Assembly: GCA_036897445.1 (NCBI GenBank)
Contig: JAYMTL010000108.1
Coordinates: 1-64,000 of the forward strand
Source of the DNA: Pelargonium tetragonum
Lineage: Eukaryota > Streptophyta > Magnoliopsida > Geraniales > Geraniaceae
Length of the DNA: 64,000 bases
Direction of reading: 5' to 3'
Shown: positions 37,850 through 50,200 of the stretch, piece after piece
How positions within the stretch are numbered: position 1 is the first letter of the stretch
Layout of the letters: the number at the start of each line of letters is the position of its first letter
Notes under the pieces: model-generated
Told to the model about the DNA's origin: nothing
Database searches by the model: none
The model's input: only the letters and a program-made list of their open reading frames with translations
Translations under genes and position numbers: made by a program

Positions 37850-38460
37850 AAGAAACATAGAATAGAAGAAGGTTTCCATTTAGAGAGGAAGTGGGACGGA
37901 GAACATGGGGTAGGAAATAGACTAGCAGGGTGAGTAGGAGTGCAAGAGCAAGGAGGACTAAACTAGAGTTCTAGAAAAGATCTATAAGGTATAAGAGAGG
38001 AAGAAACTCAGTAAGGAACTTCCACCGGAGAAAAGGTAGCCATCCTTATCTTCCCTTGCTTCAGGAATCACATGTACTACGAAGCCGCAGAATATCTTGT
38101 AACGATTCCAAAGAGGAGATCCGTAAACCAACGGAACACTTTAACTTTTCTGAAATGAGACCTCTTGTGAAATTCCGTATAGATAAGTGGATGCTTTTAG
38201 TCGGTAACAAGGACTAAACCCTTATTCCTTTAAGCACCATACTCACTACTGATAAGCACATAGCACAATGAGTAACATCTCTTAAAGAACAACTACAACT
38301 AATACCATCTATTACTATCTAATAAGAATTCTAACTATAAAGAGTAATACAATAAATAGAAAATAGAATAGAATACTAATAAATACTAATACAATATACT
38401 AGCTACAAGAACAATAAGCCCATTAATTCCTCTTCTCTTCCTCCTTTCCTTATATAAAGT
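37850..38460. other. Purine-rich then A/C-rich island
   Basis: A G/A-rich block (37855-38020) has few pyrimidines. It is followed by an A/C/T block with very little G (38240-38440) full of ACTAATA and ACTAGCTACA words that recur near 61.25 kb. Strong strand asymmetry on this scale is unusual in the window. No frame is supported. Confidence 0.3.
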
Positions 38461-41400
38461 TTCTTGTCTGATAAGTTTTTATTCAGTATCCGAAAAGAAA
38501 AAAACTATTTATCTAATTAGAGTTCCTTTACTGCTATAGGTTTGTTCAGAGGATTCCTTTTTAAGAAGCATAAGTAAGAGTTGTAAGAAAGTTACAGCCG
38601 AGATTTATAAACATATCAAAGTGAGGTCTGGGAAAACGCTTATCCATAAATTCTACTGGATAAAGCCTTCATTCACTCTAGTTCTTACGGATTCCCTAGG
38701 TGTGCCGAGAGGGGGTTAGACACAGTATCGGTTATTTAGATTAACTTTCCTCTAAAAAGGTACTTCCTTAATCTGGTTACTGTGGAGAGGGTAATAAAGA
38801 ATTATTCTAGTTTGAGTTGAGGACTTAAGAATAATATGAATGATAAAGCCTGTACAAAAAAGAAAGGCTTCAACTGGTTGAAAGTTAAGAAATTTTAGAA
38901 AATACCCATGCTAAAAAAATATCGACATGTTCTTTTGTGCTTCTAGCCGAAAGTCGAAAATAAAGTCGTGTAAAGATATACTATAGGAATAGGTCCCCAG
39001 ATTCGGGGTTAAGGAAACAACCCCCGTAATTGCTTAGTAAATCCTGTATTGATCAGGGAAAAACCTTTCTGCACGAAATCCTAAAGCTGGTTAAGTTTAA
39101 ACGCCCTTCCTTAGGATCTTACTTTGCAGTTTGCAGATAGAGATTAACACTATAAAAAAGAAATGGGGGAAAATTATACGATAAGGGGATTTAGAGAAAT
39201 AGGGGGTCCCACTTCCTGAGAGAGCTCTATAGTGATGTAGACTAGAGTCAAAATAACAAGATTCTGATTTTAAGGGGAGCGGGATCCCTGAAGCTTTTAG
39301 AAGAGATTTTTTGGTATAAAAGTTTAGTCGAAAATACCAAGCTGCGGAAATTCGTACAAAAAAAGTGGGCTAATCCTGTTTTTATAGTTTAACAAATAGA
39401 AAGTGATAATTGAGACTTATAGACTTAGTGACTTCATAAAACGAGAATCCTTTTTGATATCTCCTAGGCGGACCCAGATAAGGCTCCTCAGATTGTACCC
39501 ATAAAAAGTCCTTGGTTTAGTAATTGTAAAAGATGTAGCAAATCTTAACCTTTAGTAGCGCCCCCCTAGTCCTAGTATAGTAGTCTAGTTTAACAGACTT
39601 AGTCTATTTTTGCTTTTCTTTGTAGCATAGGTTTGGCAAGTTTTACATTAAGTTATACTATAGGAATATCTATTAGAATAGATAGAAAAGTTAGAAAATT
39701 TTTTTGCTACTAATAGGATCCCACGGCCCCTCTTACGGAAGGCCCATAACTAAAGAAATAAGATCTTCTGAGTAAAGAGCCTCTTTTAACGAATCGAAAA
39801 ACCCGATTTTAGCATCCAGATCGGGAAGAGATTATAAAAAGCAGCTTCAAGCAGGCTTGTTCTAGATTCACACAAATTCTGAGAGAACTTTTAAGGGGCC
39901 CCATTCTCTACATTTATACTTCGAAGCCTGTTTTGCCATTTCCTAAATGAATATAACGTCAATTTTCTCTCATCAGCTAATTTAAGACTGGGATTAACTT
40001 TTACGCTTTTTGTAATATAACCTTAGAGAAAGATTAAAAAAACCCTTAACCGCGTTTCTCCTTATAATTTTTTTTTATCTTCTTCAAGGGATATCTCTTT
40101 TCTTAACACAAGTTACTCAACTAAGGAAATTACTTTACTATTTTATATACTGACTCAATAGAGGATACTTTCACTGACAAAAGGCTTATATTAAAATTGA
40201 AGCTAGCACACTCTGCGGGTTCTAATCTCCTACAGGGTATCCGTTCAAGCATTCCTGGAAATAGAAATAGGTAGTTGGGTTATCCGTATACGAAACTAGA
40301 ATCTCGTATTGCTTTTCAATCCATTATATACTGCTTTAGAACTACGGAATTTCATTAGACTTTATCAGTACAATATCCCTGGGGAATTTAAACCATCACC
40401 CCGAAACGGAGCCCTTATTTGTGCAATAATTTAAAAAGGAGGGTCTAATTTCATAGTTATTGACAAACAGCTATAAGCTTTATACACAAGATATGCATTT
40501 GTTAATCAAGTTACGCACTTTTGTATCTTGCGTCTTAAAAAAGCAAGATTTTGGGTAACACATCCCTTTTTAGTAAAACCTAAATTCTCTTACCGGGTTT
40601 ACTCGCTATGCACCTACACCTTACTTCTACAATCAGGTGAGTTTTTAAGCTCAAACAAAGTTCTTGAGAGATCCCTTCTGGATACTCTTTTCAAACTATG
40701 ACTCAAATAAGAAAGTGAGCAATTTCACGAAGTTTTCTTGGCTAGCGCGGTTTCTACTTTATTTCTTTAGATTGGTCAATAGCTTTGGCAGAAAAAAAAG
40801 AAGGAACCTTTCTTGTAATTGACCCGTGACTCGAACTTTTAGTACACAACTGACTGAAGCCCTCTATACAAAAATATTCACCGCTTCTATAGTATGCTGT
40901 TGCGTCACACTTCCCTTATTCGGTTATCCTATTTGGTATGTATGGTACCCTTCCTTTCTTGGAAACAGAGGGATATACTCAAAATCTTCCTAAGTTTAAG
41001 TTTTCTTTGCCTTTGCTTAGGAGAGCTATATCCTTAACTCATTTCTGGGCAGTTCCTAGTGTATGGAAATTTCTAAAACTAATGAGGTGAAACATCAACC
41101 AATTCCTTTGCCATTAAGTTAGAACAAAGAATCTACGACTACATTGTATTACCTTTTTTCATCCTACTAATCTCATCTATATGCTCTTAAATAAATCTCT
41201 CTGCTTACTTTTTAGCTTTCATTTTACAAGTTCAGCGGAAGTTCTACCAGTAGAAGTGGCTAGTTTATCTTGTTTAGAATTCTAAACTGACACCCCCTTA
41301 ATATTGACAAGCTTATAAAAAGGGCAGAACTTTCAGGACTTGATGGCTTTATCCGATATATTCATATTCTATTCCTTCTTTCCTAAAAAAGCTAGAATGC

Positions 41401-42679
41401 CTCGACTTAATATTATAATGTCAATGGCTATTCTATTGGCGCATATAATTCGACCCAATATAGGCCCTATTATACTTCAAAATGACGAGATATAGGAAAC
41501 CCTTGTTCATTACAAGATAGGCCGCCGGAAATCGTTAACTTGAACAATTCCTCCTCAAGACTAAGTTAGACTTTAATGCGTGTACTCTGTCTAAAATATC
41601 TAAAGCTGCTAGGAGTCGTTTTAGTAATCTTACTTATCTGCCTATACAAAGTTCGAGGATTTCGTTCTGTAAGATTCTAAATGTCGTCTGCTGCAAAGGT
41701 TTAGTTACTAATGTCACTCCGCATTGTGAAGTAAAGGTACCTTTTTTATATAATATAAAGGGAAGCTTATGCTTTGACTTTTTTTCTAGATTGGCTTTTC
41801 CGGATTTCATATTTAAAATCAAAGGTAGGGGTAATACTTCTTCTACTAGCTAAGACTATGAACCCCCTTCTTTAGTGCTACCAAGCTCTTAACTTTTAGA
41901 GTACTGAATTATTGATAGATTCCTTTCGGGAAATGCCTTTATCAAGAGTCGCTAACTATAAAACTGTAAAGTTTTGTTAACCCCCGTAAATTCTACTCAA
42001 GAAAAAAACTTTAAAGGAACTTTTTGAATACTAAATGAAAGGGTATTCCCTGGTGTAGTAATGGAAATAGGAAGGTTACCCGCTATCCAAAAGTTGATAC
42101 TAAAGGAAGTTTTAATTAACTACGAATTACCCAACTCTTCTAATCCCGTAATAACTTCGAAAGACTTTCCGGTGAGACCCCTATAAAAAGAAAAAGAGGG
42201 ATAAAGAAAATTTTACTGTTACGGATTTCCTTATTATATAATATAGTTCTTGCTAAAAAATTTCTGCGTAAAACCCCCAGGTTTCTTTACAAAGCAGCGA
42301 GCCTACTTATTTATACCGCAATTGGGTGAATTTCCCCTCACTTACACGTATAGCAAAAGCCTTTAGTTGTTACTATAGAGACTTTTCCAGGACTGCAGGA
42401 ATCCCTTAGAATTTGGACTCTAATTAGGGTTACTTTTATTTATATGGCAGACGACTCTGTAACCCAAAAGGTTATTTATTTGCTCCTCCTTAATCTTTAA
42501 TAAGTGTATTTCTACAATATAAAAAGTCCTTTTTTTATTATCTGGTACGTAAGTGTTACGGAAAATAGAGCACAAAAAGGACTTCAATTTTGTTAGGGCT
42601 GTGGGTTATAAAAACTTTACCCCTTGTTATGTGTCTTATGTACAAAGGATAGTCTAATAGTAATATTCGAGGACTTTAC
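38461..42679. other. Non-coding background
   Basis: No gene, repeat copy or structured RNA is recognised in this 4.2 kb. Confidence 0.45.
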
Positions 42680-42750
42680 TAGGATAACACGATTCGAACC
42701 CTGGGAAACTCTTAGCTACCGCTCCATGCTCTACTAGTCAATTAAGGACC
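42680..42750 (-). pseudogene. Decayed tRNA on the minus strand
   Basis: Read on the minus strand, this shows TTGACTAGTAGAGCA (D-arm-like) and, at close to the correct spacing, CAGGGTTCGAATCG (T-arm-like). The intervening segment is one base longer than normal. Neither the anticodon stem nor the T stem pairs well, and the acceptor does not form. A GTA triplet lies near the anticodon position, but the base before it is G rather than T, so a Tyr assignment is only a guess. The isolated setting, with no other gene within several kilobases, fits a relic better than a gene. Confidence 0.5.
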
Positions 42751-42994
42751 TCTGTCATAGTTCGTCAAGACACAGATATACCTATGAGACTCCCATCTAA
42801 GCAATTACCAAAAACCCGTTCCATTTAGGATATAGGGAAGATATTCATTGATCGAAGAAAGAGGTAGAAATCCCTTAAAAAATTACCTGAATAAAAAGAG
42901 AAAAAGAGAATTAGAAACTTTTGAGTTTACCTGTTTATAGATACAGCTTTCTATTTCTTAAATTTGGTAATGAGAAGGGAGTTCATACTAGTTG

Positions 42995-43016
42995 TTAATT
43001 GCATTACCTGCTCCCT
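42995..43016 (-). repeat. GAGGTAATGTAATTA motif, copy 6 (GC variant)
   Basis: The minus strand reads GCAGGTAATGCAATTAA preceded by CAGGGA. It forms the left inverted end of the 111 bp unit. Confidence 0.7.
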
Positions 43017-43089
43017 GTTCTTATCATGAAAAGAGTAGAGAAACCCTTATAGAGTAGGGAAAAGTGGTCCATGTTACCGACCAGAACGT

Positions 43090-43105
43090 GAGGTAATGTA
43101 ATTAA
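43090..43105 (+). repeat. GAGGTAATGTAATTA motif, copy 7
   Basis: Reads GAGGTAATGTAATTAA. It forms the right inverted end of the 111 bp unit, preceded by CGACCAGAAC. Confidence 0.75.
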
Positions 43106-43577
43106 TTATAGATATACCTAAATTGTTGCAGTACTCTTATTACTCTTCTTATAACTTATAACCGAAATCTTATTCTTATGGGGGATTCCCGACCAAAAGA
43201 CTACTACGTAGCCCTCAACTGGAATTCCTAGCGGATTCTTGGTGTAGAATAAAATTTCATAGGAAATGACTCCGCTTTCACCTGGATCTATAATTATAAG
43301 GGGTTAACTGAACTCAAAGCTTCCCCTTACTTTGTTAAGTTAATCAATAAAAAAGAATAAATACCCGCTACAAGGGAGTGACTAAAACTAACGATAATAA
43401 AAGTCCTTTGTATTGATTTACAACGTAGAGCCTATTATAACTGAAGTTAGCAAATATACCCTCTAAAAGAAATTCTCGAATTGAGGATTCTTTTTACATG
43501 TATCCTAAAAGCATTTAATTGACCCTGAAAAGTCAATGGGGAACTCTTCTGCTTTAAAAAACAAGTGCGAAGCATAG

Positions 43578-43599
43578 ACTGTACTGCAACTGTACTGCA
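43578..43599 (+). repeat. Tandem duplication, 11 bp x 2
   Basis: ACTGTACTGCA occurs twice back to back. Confidence 0.7.
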
Positions 43600-46500
43600 A
43601 AAGTATAAGTATACGAAATTTTGTTTTAAACCTGTGCTAACCCCGAAAGAAGCGAGCAATAATCTAAAAACGTAGCCAAACTGCTTTCCTTAATGTTACC
43701 ATTATTTTAATAGTAGGGGGAGTTCCCAGATTCATAAAAGGATTAAATAGAAAGTGAAAGTAACAATAATCAGCAAGTCTAATGAATTATGAGATAACCT
43801 ATTAAAGATACTTACCCATTTTCTATGTGAGTACCCTTATTTATTAAAAAGATAGCTATTTTCTTGACTTTACTCTTAAACTCCAGTGGTCCCAGGATCC
43901 ATTTAGTATACAAAAAGCTAGAGTCAATTATTTAATATTACCCTTTATTCATTATCCTTAAAAAGGGAGCAATCACTTAGCTTTGAAAAGGAAATCCTTG
44001 TAGCTTGGGATCCTCTTTGGATAGGGTCATTTTCTATGTGTTTTAAGAGGAAGCCTCTAGGTTTTCGGTAGTAGGAGATGCTGAGATTAGATACCCTTAC
44101 GTCAGATAAAGGTAATAGAATTCCTATTTCAGAAGTGTAATTATTAAGTATTAAAAAGGTGGGATATTTACTGACTTATCTTCTGCCTATTAATAAGGAT
44201 AGGTACCTTATAATTGTATAGGCTAACAAGGGCTAATAAATAGATAAAAATTTCAAAACTAAGAGTAAAGTATAGAAGTCTAAGACTAGTCTAGCGGTTG
44301 TATTTCTTATTAAAGTTAGGGATTGAAATTTTAAAGTAAGTAGCTTAAATCTCCGGAGTTCGATAAATACTACTATCTAATTACAAGGCTTTTTCCTATA
44401 AGAATGTAGGAAGTATAATACAAAAGTGAAGAAAATCCGCTTTATTGCTCTACTATTGCTTGAGCTTAAAAGTTAAAGGTTGTTTAGAAGTTTCTAATAT
44501 TCTTTATTTGCGTCACGTATTGTAAAATACTACTTATAAAAGAATTCAATCCTAGTAAATTTAGGCAGAGAGTCCCCCATTTACTAGAGTTTAGATAAAA
44601 AAGCCTTCCTTTTAGTTTTAGTGAGGTAAGTGCGTAAAGTACTAATTAAGAGCAAATTTTACAAAAAAAAAGTTATCGGTATAATAAAAATAATAAGGGA
44701 AGAATCCTATGAGCCTATTATATAATAGAGGTCTAGAGATTACAGAAAATGAGTATTATCTTATATTTAAGTCATTGTTAATGCCTAGTTTTAAATTCTA
44801 AAATGAAAATCCCGCAAAATCTAGTTCAGAATATCGTAATCAATTTCTTGCCATGTAAATGTGCATTAACGTCGTATCTTAGTACAGGTAGTATTAAGCT
44901 TATTTTCTGGTGAGTATTTCTATTTTTTGTGGAAGCGTATGCTAGTAATTTGACATAAAATTCACAAGTCGCTAAACCACTACCCCGACCAAAACAATAA
45001 AGCATCTCTGCGAACAAGTTATTTATAAAAAGTTAAAATATCCTTTCGAATCTTGAGTTCTATCTAATAAAAAATACCTAATCGATAAACAGAAAAAACA
45101 AGGAAACCTCTTTACAAACTCCAAAAATCTTTATATTTACAAATTTCCTGACTTCAACATCTCTTGAAAAGTAGAATATTAAATAACCATCTAGAAGCTA
45201 CCAATTTATGTCAACTTGTCATATACCTAAGTAATTGTAACTATCTCCTAAGGTTTTTTTCCTGAATCCTATTGATTTTTGTATTATACAAAGAGTCCCT
45301 GCTCATCCCTGGACCTCCACCACTCACTAATTGAGATTTTACTATTCACGTCGTGTCATACTTGGAATTCAACACACCCTGTTATGCTTACAAAATACTA
45401 TAAAGGATTTGACAGTTTCCCCTCTTTGTTAGCTTATAGTTCCTAATGACTCCTCTTCAACTATTTATAACTCGTGAAGTATACCCAGGTATAAATAGAG
45501 ACTCCCTTGAAGTTAGTAAAGGGATTTACCTGATTTTTAGAAAAACTTACTAGATAATATAATCAGAAATTGAAAAAGAATAAAGGGGGTTACTCAGAAT
45601 ATAGAATTTAGAAAATTCTTATCAATAGTATGTAAGCCGTCATACCGTGGAAAGAGTTCTACTTTATTATTGAATACGAGAAAACTAGGACTTCCTTGTT
45701 ATATATTTTTTTCTTCAAAAGTACCAATCCGGATTCAAGACAGAAACCAATTTCTGATTAAAAAAAGCAGCATAGGCCTCACTTTATTATTGAGCACTTA
45801 TTTCATAATTGAAAGGGATATAGAGGAGCAATCAAGGGCATTTGACTCAAATCTACTTGTTTTCTATTTGTAATTGAATACTTTGTACTTGAAAGACAAT
45901 AACTTAGTCCTTACTTTACTTTAAGACGAGTTTCTTTTTCTTGTCTTTGTCCGTAAATTTTCAAACAGAGAGATGCAGGGCAATCACAGAATGGAATTTC
46001 TATTCTTACCTTACTGTCTAGCAACTTAAATTCTATTTTTTACATAAATTATTTTAGCCTATTCTTATACCTGACAAAAAACTTTTATAATATTAATAGA
46101 CAAAGTTATAACAGTAAAATGTATGTAAATCCGCAAGAAAATAAAAGATAGATAATCCTAAAAAGGGTGCAACCTCAAGGACTTCTTTCTACAAAGATAG
46201 GGACCAACAAATTTGTAATAATAAGAATAAGAAGCTGTCTAGACGAGAGTCCTACCTAAGGCTTATATTAAGGTCTTCAAGCAAACTACTTTAACGGGAT
46301 TTATCCCCCTGTCTTAATAGTTAACAGGGGCACTCCGAGGGAACAATTCTTAAACGCTCTAATTTGATACTTTAGTTTTAGAGGGGAGGTGTTAGTAATT
46401 CATTATCTCTTATCCCCCGAATCCCTAAAGGAACCAGTCTTTGTAAATACTAGAAATTAGATAATAGGCTATAAGTTAATTCCTTTTTAGGAGTACTTGA

Positions 46501-46732
46501 TAGCTACTCCACATTTGAGCTTATAAAAACTTGGGATTTTATTTGTAAAGCAACTTTCTAATAGGAGTCTAGAAAGGTTTAAAAAAGTCCTAGGATACCT
46601 TAACAAGCTTTGTACTTCATATGTGCCTACAGCCAATGGATTAACTCTTTTCAATTTTGGATAGATATCAAGTTTTCAATTTATAAGGGAAACCTCTCCT
46701 CAACTGCAATACGTTATAGTCAACATTTTCTC

Positions 46733-46747
46733 ATATATATATATATA
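46733..46747. repeat. (AT)7 microsatellite
   Basis: Seven uninterrupted AT units plus one A. Confidence 0.75.
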
Positions 46748-46841
46748 GTATATACGAAATTAGATAATTCTCTGAACCTGCAAAAGGGAGTAAAATTAAA
46801 GAACACTAGATGCCTTATAAACTTTACACTTCTCAAAGTAT

Positions 46842-46900
46842 AACTATTAACAAGATTCGAACCTACGTCATTTAACTCGAAAGCCCTCCTGTGTAATAGC
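46842..46900 (-). tRNA. Possible D-armless tRNA, Glu(TTC)-like
   Basis: On the minus strand a seven-base acceptor, GCTATTA with TAATAGT, pairs along its full length (one G-T). It directly abuts a T-arm, GTAGG-TTCGAAT-CTTGT, with all five positions pairing, three by G-T wobble. Only 27 bases separate the acceptor 5' strand from the T-arm, so a normal D-arm cannot fit. The middle contains CTTTCGA, which could be an anticodon loop for Glu (TTC), but it is not closed by a good stem. The alternative local fold is GGCT-TTCG-AGTT. D-armless tRNAs are known from animal mitochondria. A chance pairing or a tRNA deleted through its centre is equally plausible. Confidence 0.3.
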
Positions 46901-47186
46901 TTCTAAAATATGCAAAATTTTGTACTCGTAAGATAACCTTTCGATACTTTTATAGTATATAATAAACCAAGTCCTTGTTCTATTCCTATTAATTTTGAGA
47001 AAACCCTTTACTTATTAAAGTTATTAAATGTATCCGCTTTAAAGAATAACTAAGCCATAGTCCAAGAAATATATCAAGAGAAATCCGAACTATAAAAGTT
47101 ATATTTAGACCAGCTTTGTATAAAGGTAAGCTCTCCTCAGGCTTTTTATGTAATAAGAACCTTTTTTAAGAAATTTTCTCATTAGC

Positions 47187-47202
47187 CCTATATTCCTATA
47201 TT
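47187..47202 (+). repeat. Tandem duplication, 8 bp x 2
   Basis: CCTATATT occurs twice back to back. Confidence 0.55.
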
Positions 47203-50200
47203 CACTATATACAAGTCTAGGAAACTCTTAAAGGGTTTCAAGTACAGAACTACTAATTGTATTCTTTTACTCTAAGTTTTGTTAATATTAAAATAAGAAA
47301 GTGATAAAGTCTAAATTTCAACTATATAAATTCCTTTTATTTGAAACCAAGAGTCACCGAAGCCGAGTTAAAGGCTTGATATTTAGATGAGTTCAAGCGG
47401 TACTTGGTACTACGCAGTTTCTTTCGTACGTGATTTTGGGGTTTAAGTGAACCTTTTTCCCTTTTTCTACGTCCTACTTGGGAAACTTGTTAGCCTTAAC
47501 TATTGAATCAGGGGACTCTGCCTAATTCCAGTAACCTGAAACACAGGGACTTGTTATATAATATTAGTGTTAGAGCAAAAGGATGCCCGCATTAATAAGC
47601 TCGATTCCAAAAACCTTGTGCTAGTTAGTACTATAGTGGATGACTTAAACTTATTACAAAGACCCCACAAACAAAAAGAAACGCATGGGTTGATTCAAAA
47701 CGAGGGGATTCCCGTCGATAAAGGGCAAGATTTAGTTAATATAAGAATTTAAGAAATAACTCAACTTCGGACAAACTCCTCTTATTTTTTTTTTTCAAAA
47801 ATTTGGAATCAATTCAATATAGATATACTAATAGAGCGTATCGCTTGTGAGTTCCCGCAGAAATTTAACCCGCTTTTTCTCTAAACCTGTAACAAGGCTC
47901 CGGTCGGAGTTAACAAAATACTACATCAATGAATTCGGCTGACGAATGACTAAATGAAATTTCTCAAAAAAGTATACTATATTTCTATACTTTATTTTAT
48001 CTTTCTTTCTATTGCAAAAACTTTAACCTTTTACTTTTAAAAGGATTCTTAAAAAGGGGATATACTTTTTATAAGCTTGTTCTGAAGCTGCCTTTTCATA
48101 TCATTTCTGATAAGACCTTAGTTTAGTAGTCAAAAAAAACACTAAAAGGTTTGCCGTCTCCTGATTAGAGAATCTTTTTATTAAAGCAATTCTTTGCCTA
48201 GTGTTATTACGAAGAAGTCAAGCCAGAATTCATTTCTGTACAGGATCCCGTTTCTTACCCCCTTGTCTACACAAGGGGAACTTAAAATGTAAAGATTCCC
48301 GATCAAGGTTCTCCGCCAAGAGCGATCCGTTGTGTAATTATGACCACGAGCTGCAGTGTCAAATAAAATAGAGCTAAAAAGGGGGGATTTTTATTAGCGA
48401 GACCTTTTTATAAAATAACTGCCCAAGATCTAGAGTTATAACATTCCGAAATATTCGTAAAGTGCAAGCCTTTTTAGTGTATCCCATGGATGCAGATTCT
48501 AAAAAATAAGTAACTCACTAATGAAATTTGTAAGATTTTTTTATATAGCCCGCACCTTTAGTTTCGTTGGGATAGCACATATATAGACTTTCCCTCATAA
48601 TGAAATCCTATCTACAATAAGTTAGGCTGTTTTATTGCTACCGCTAATTTCGTTTTTGTATACTACTTCCCTCCCCGGGGTTTTTTTGACCCAAGTATTA
48701 AGTAAGCATGTACCCGAAGAGAATAAAGGGCAACTGACATTTACAATGGATTGGCATTTTTTAATTTGTATACGGGCTTTTTACTCCAACTTTAGATCCA
48801 GTGTTTTTACTCTATTAAATAATTCACAAAAATGAGAAATCCTTTAAGGTTTCCAGAGCGAGGTTTTTGAAGTCTTTATATAAAATTCTTAAAGCGGTAG
48901 CTAAAGAACTTGTTTGAGAAATTTATGACCTTGATTTTTTAGGGCGGGGATTCCTTACCTTAATAAAACAGCGTAAACAAAAGCCTATTTTTATTTATAA
49001 GTCTTTTGACCAAAAAATTTTATTGTATCTTAAAAGATAAACAAAATAGCTATGGAATAAAGGATATTTCATTAATGAAAAAACCTCCTGAACTTGGTAT
49101 TAAAAGTACGCGATACGCAAAAAGCGGGAAAAGGTCTGCTAATTTGACTGTATTCAACCCTTAATAGTGTTATAATCTTGTTATGAGATCCCCAAAAATG
49201 CATAATAATAATATGGGAGTGTATACTATCCGGAGGGAAGCTCAAAGAAAAGAGAGGTAGCGAGGGTACTAAAAAAACTTTACTTAATAAAGACTAAAGA
49301 GTTTTATAATTATAGGGTGAACCCGGAAATTATTCAAGGAAATTCAGTAAATGACAGCGTTTTACATTTTATTACTCGGCTATGGGTAAGGCAAACTAGG
49401 GGGGGAAGTCCTTTTTTAGGGGCCTCTCCCGCACTCAAGAGACCCCGGATGCATGCTTGGTTAACTAGTTTCTATAATAAGAGAATTTTTGGTATATAAG
49501 AAAGCAGAATTATGACCATTTAAGATTATGGGTTACCTAGAGTGAATAATACCACACTCTTTCCGATTTTAGGATTCTTGTGGTTAAAGTACTTTTGGAT
49601 ACTTATTATAACCACCCTACTAATTAAACAGTCGCGAGATCTATACTTATAAAAATAGAAAGAAATTTCATTCTTTTGATCATTAACTATATAACACTGC
49701 TACCTAAGTACAAAAAGACCCCTAAGTATAACTAGACACAAGAAATTCTGAACTAAATCTAAACAAGGAGTTCTCCCGCAGTTTTAAAAAGAGGTTTTGA
49801 TAAAAAGCAAATAGGCACTGCTCCTTAGGCTTGCCAAAAGATTTGCTTTATTAGAGAAATGTGAAAAACCTTACACACCAAGTATATTTATGCAACTTAA
49901 TTTGTTACTATATTCGTTTACAAAAGAGCTATATTGGAAACATGGGTTCGGTTTCCTTATATATATTCTTGATTATTGAGTACAATCAGAAAAGCAATCT
50001 CTTAACAATGTGATGCTATGAGATGACGAAGCCTAAAAAAAGAAAGGCATTAAACATCTGACTCGGCTACTACTAGTGTCTAGGTCCTACAAATTCCACT
50101 GAAATGAAGTTTATCCTTGATTCTTACAAAAAAGCTCCGTTTATATTATATCACTTAAAAATCTTATTCTTTGCTTTGAAAAAAAAATCTTCTAAGTATT

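Larger units (their letters stand above)
42995..43105. repeat. 111 bp unit with inverted ends
   Basis: The left end TTAATTGCATTACCT and the right end AGGTAATGTAATTAA are inverted copies of each other with 14 of 15 matches. Both ends are instances of the dispersed GAGGTAATGTAATTA motif. The 81-base interior holds AAGAGTAGAG near the left and CGACCAGAAC next to the right end, and has no reading frame. No clear target-site duplication is visible. It could be a very small transposon-like element, a hairpin-forming repeat, or two motif copies brought together by chance. A related unit lies at 12737-12827. Confidence 0.5.
43106..46841. other. Non-coding background
   Basis: Holds the 11 bp duplication at 43578. 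A GATTAGATACCC string at 44085-44096 recalls small-subunit rRNA, but its flanks do not. Nothing else is recognised. Confidence 0.45.

Noticed and set aside
44085-44096. GATTAGATACCC as small-subunit rRNA 790 loop
   Set aside because: The twelve-base match is striking, but neither flank aligns with rRNA and none of the other core motifs (530 loop, 910 region, 1400 region) was found nearby.
49317-49499. 60-codon frame starting at a putative start codon
   Set aside because: The product shows no known motif, the length is within chance, and no upstream signal or conserved neighbour supports it.
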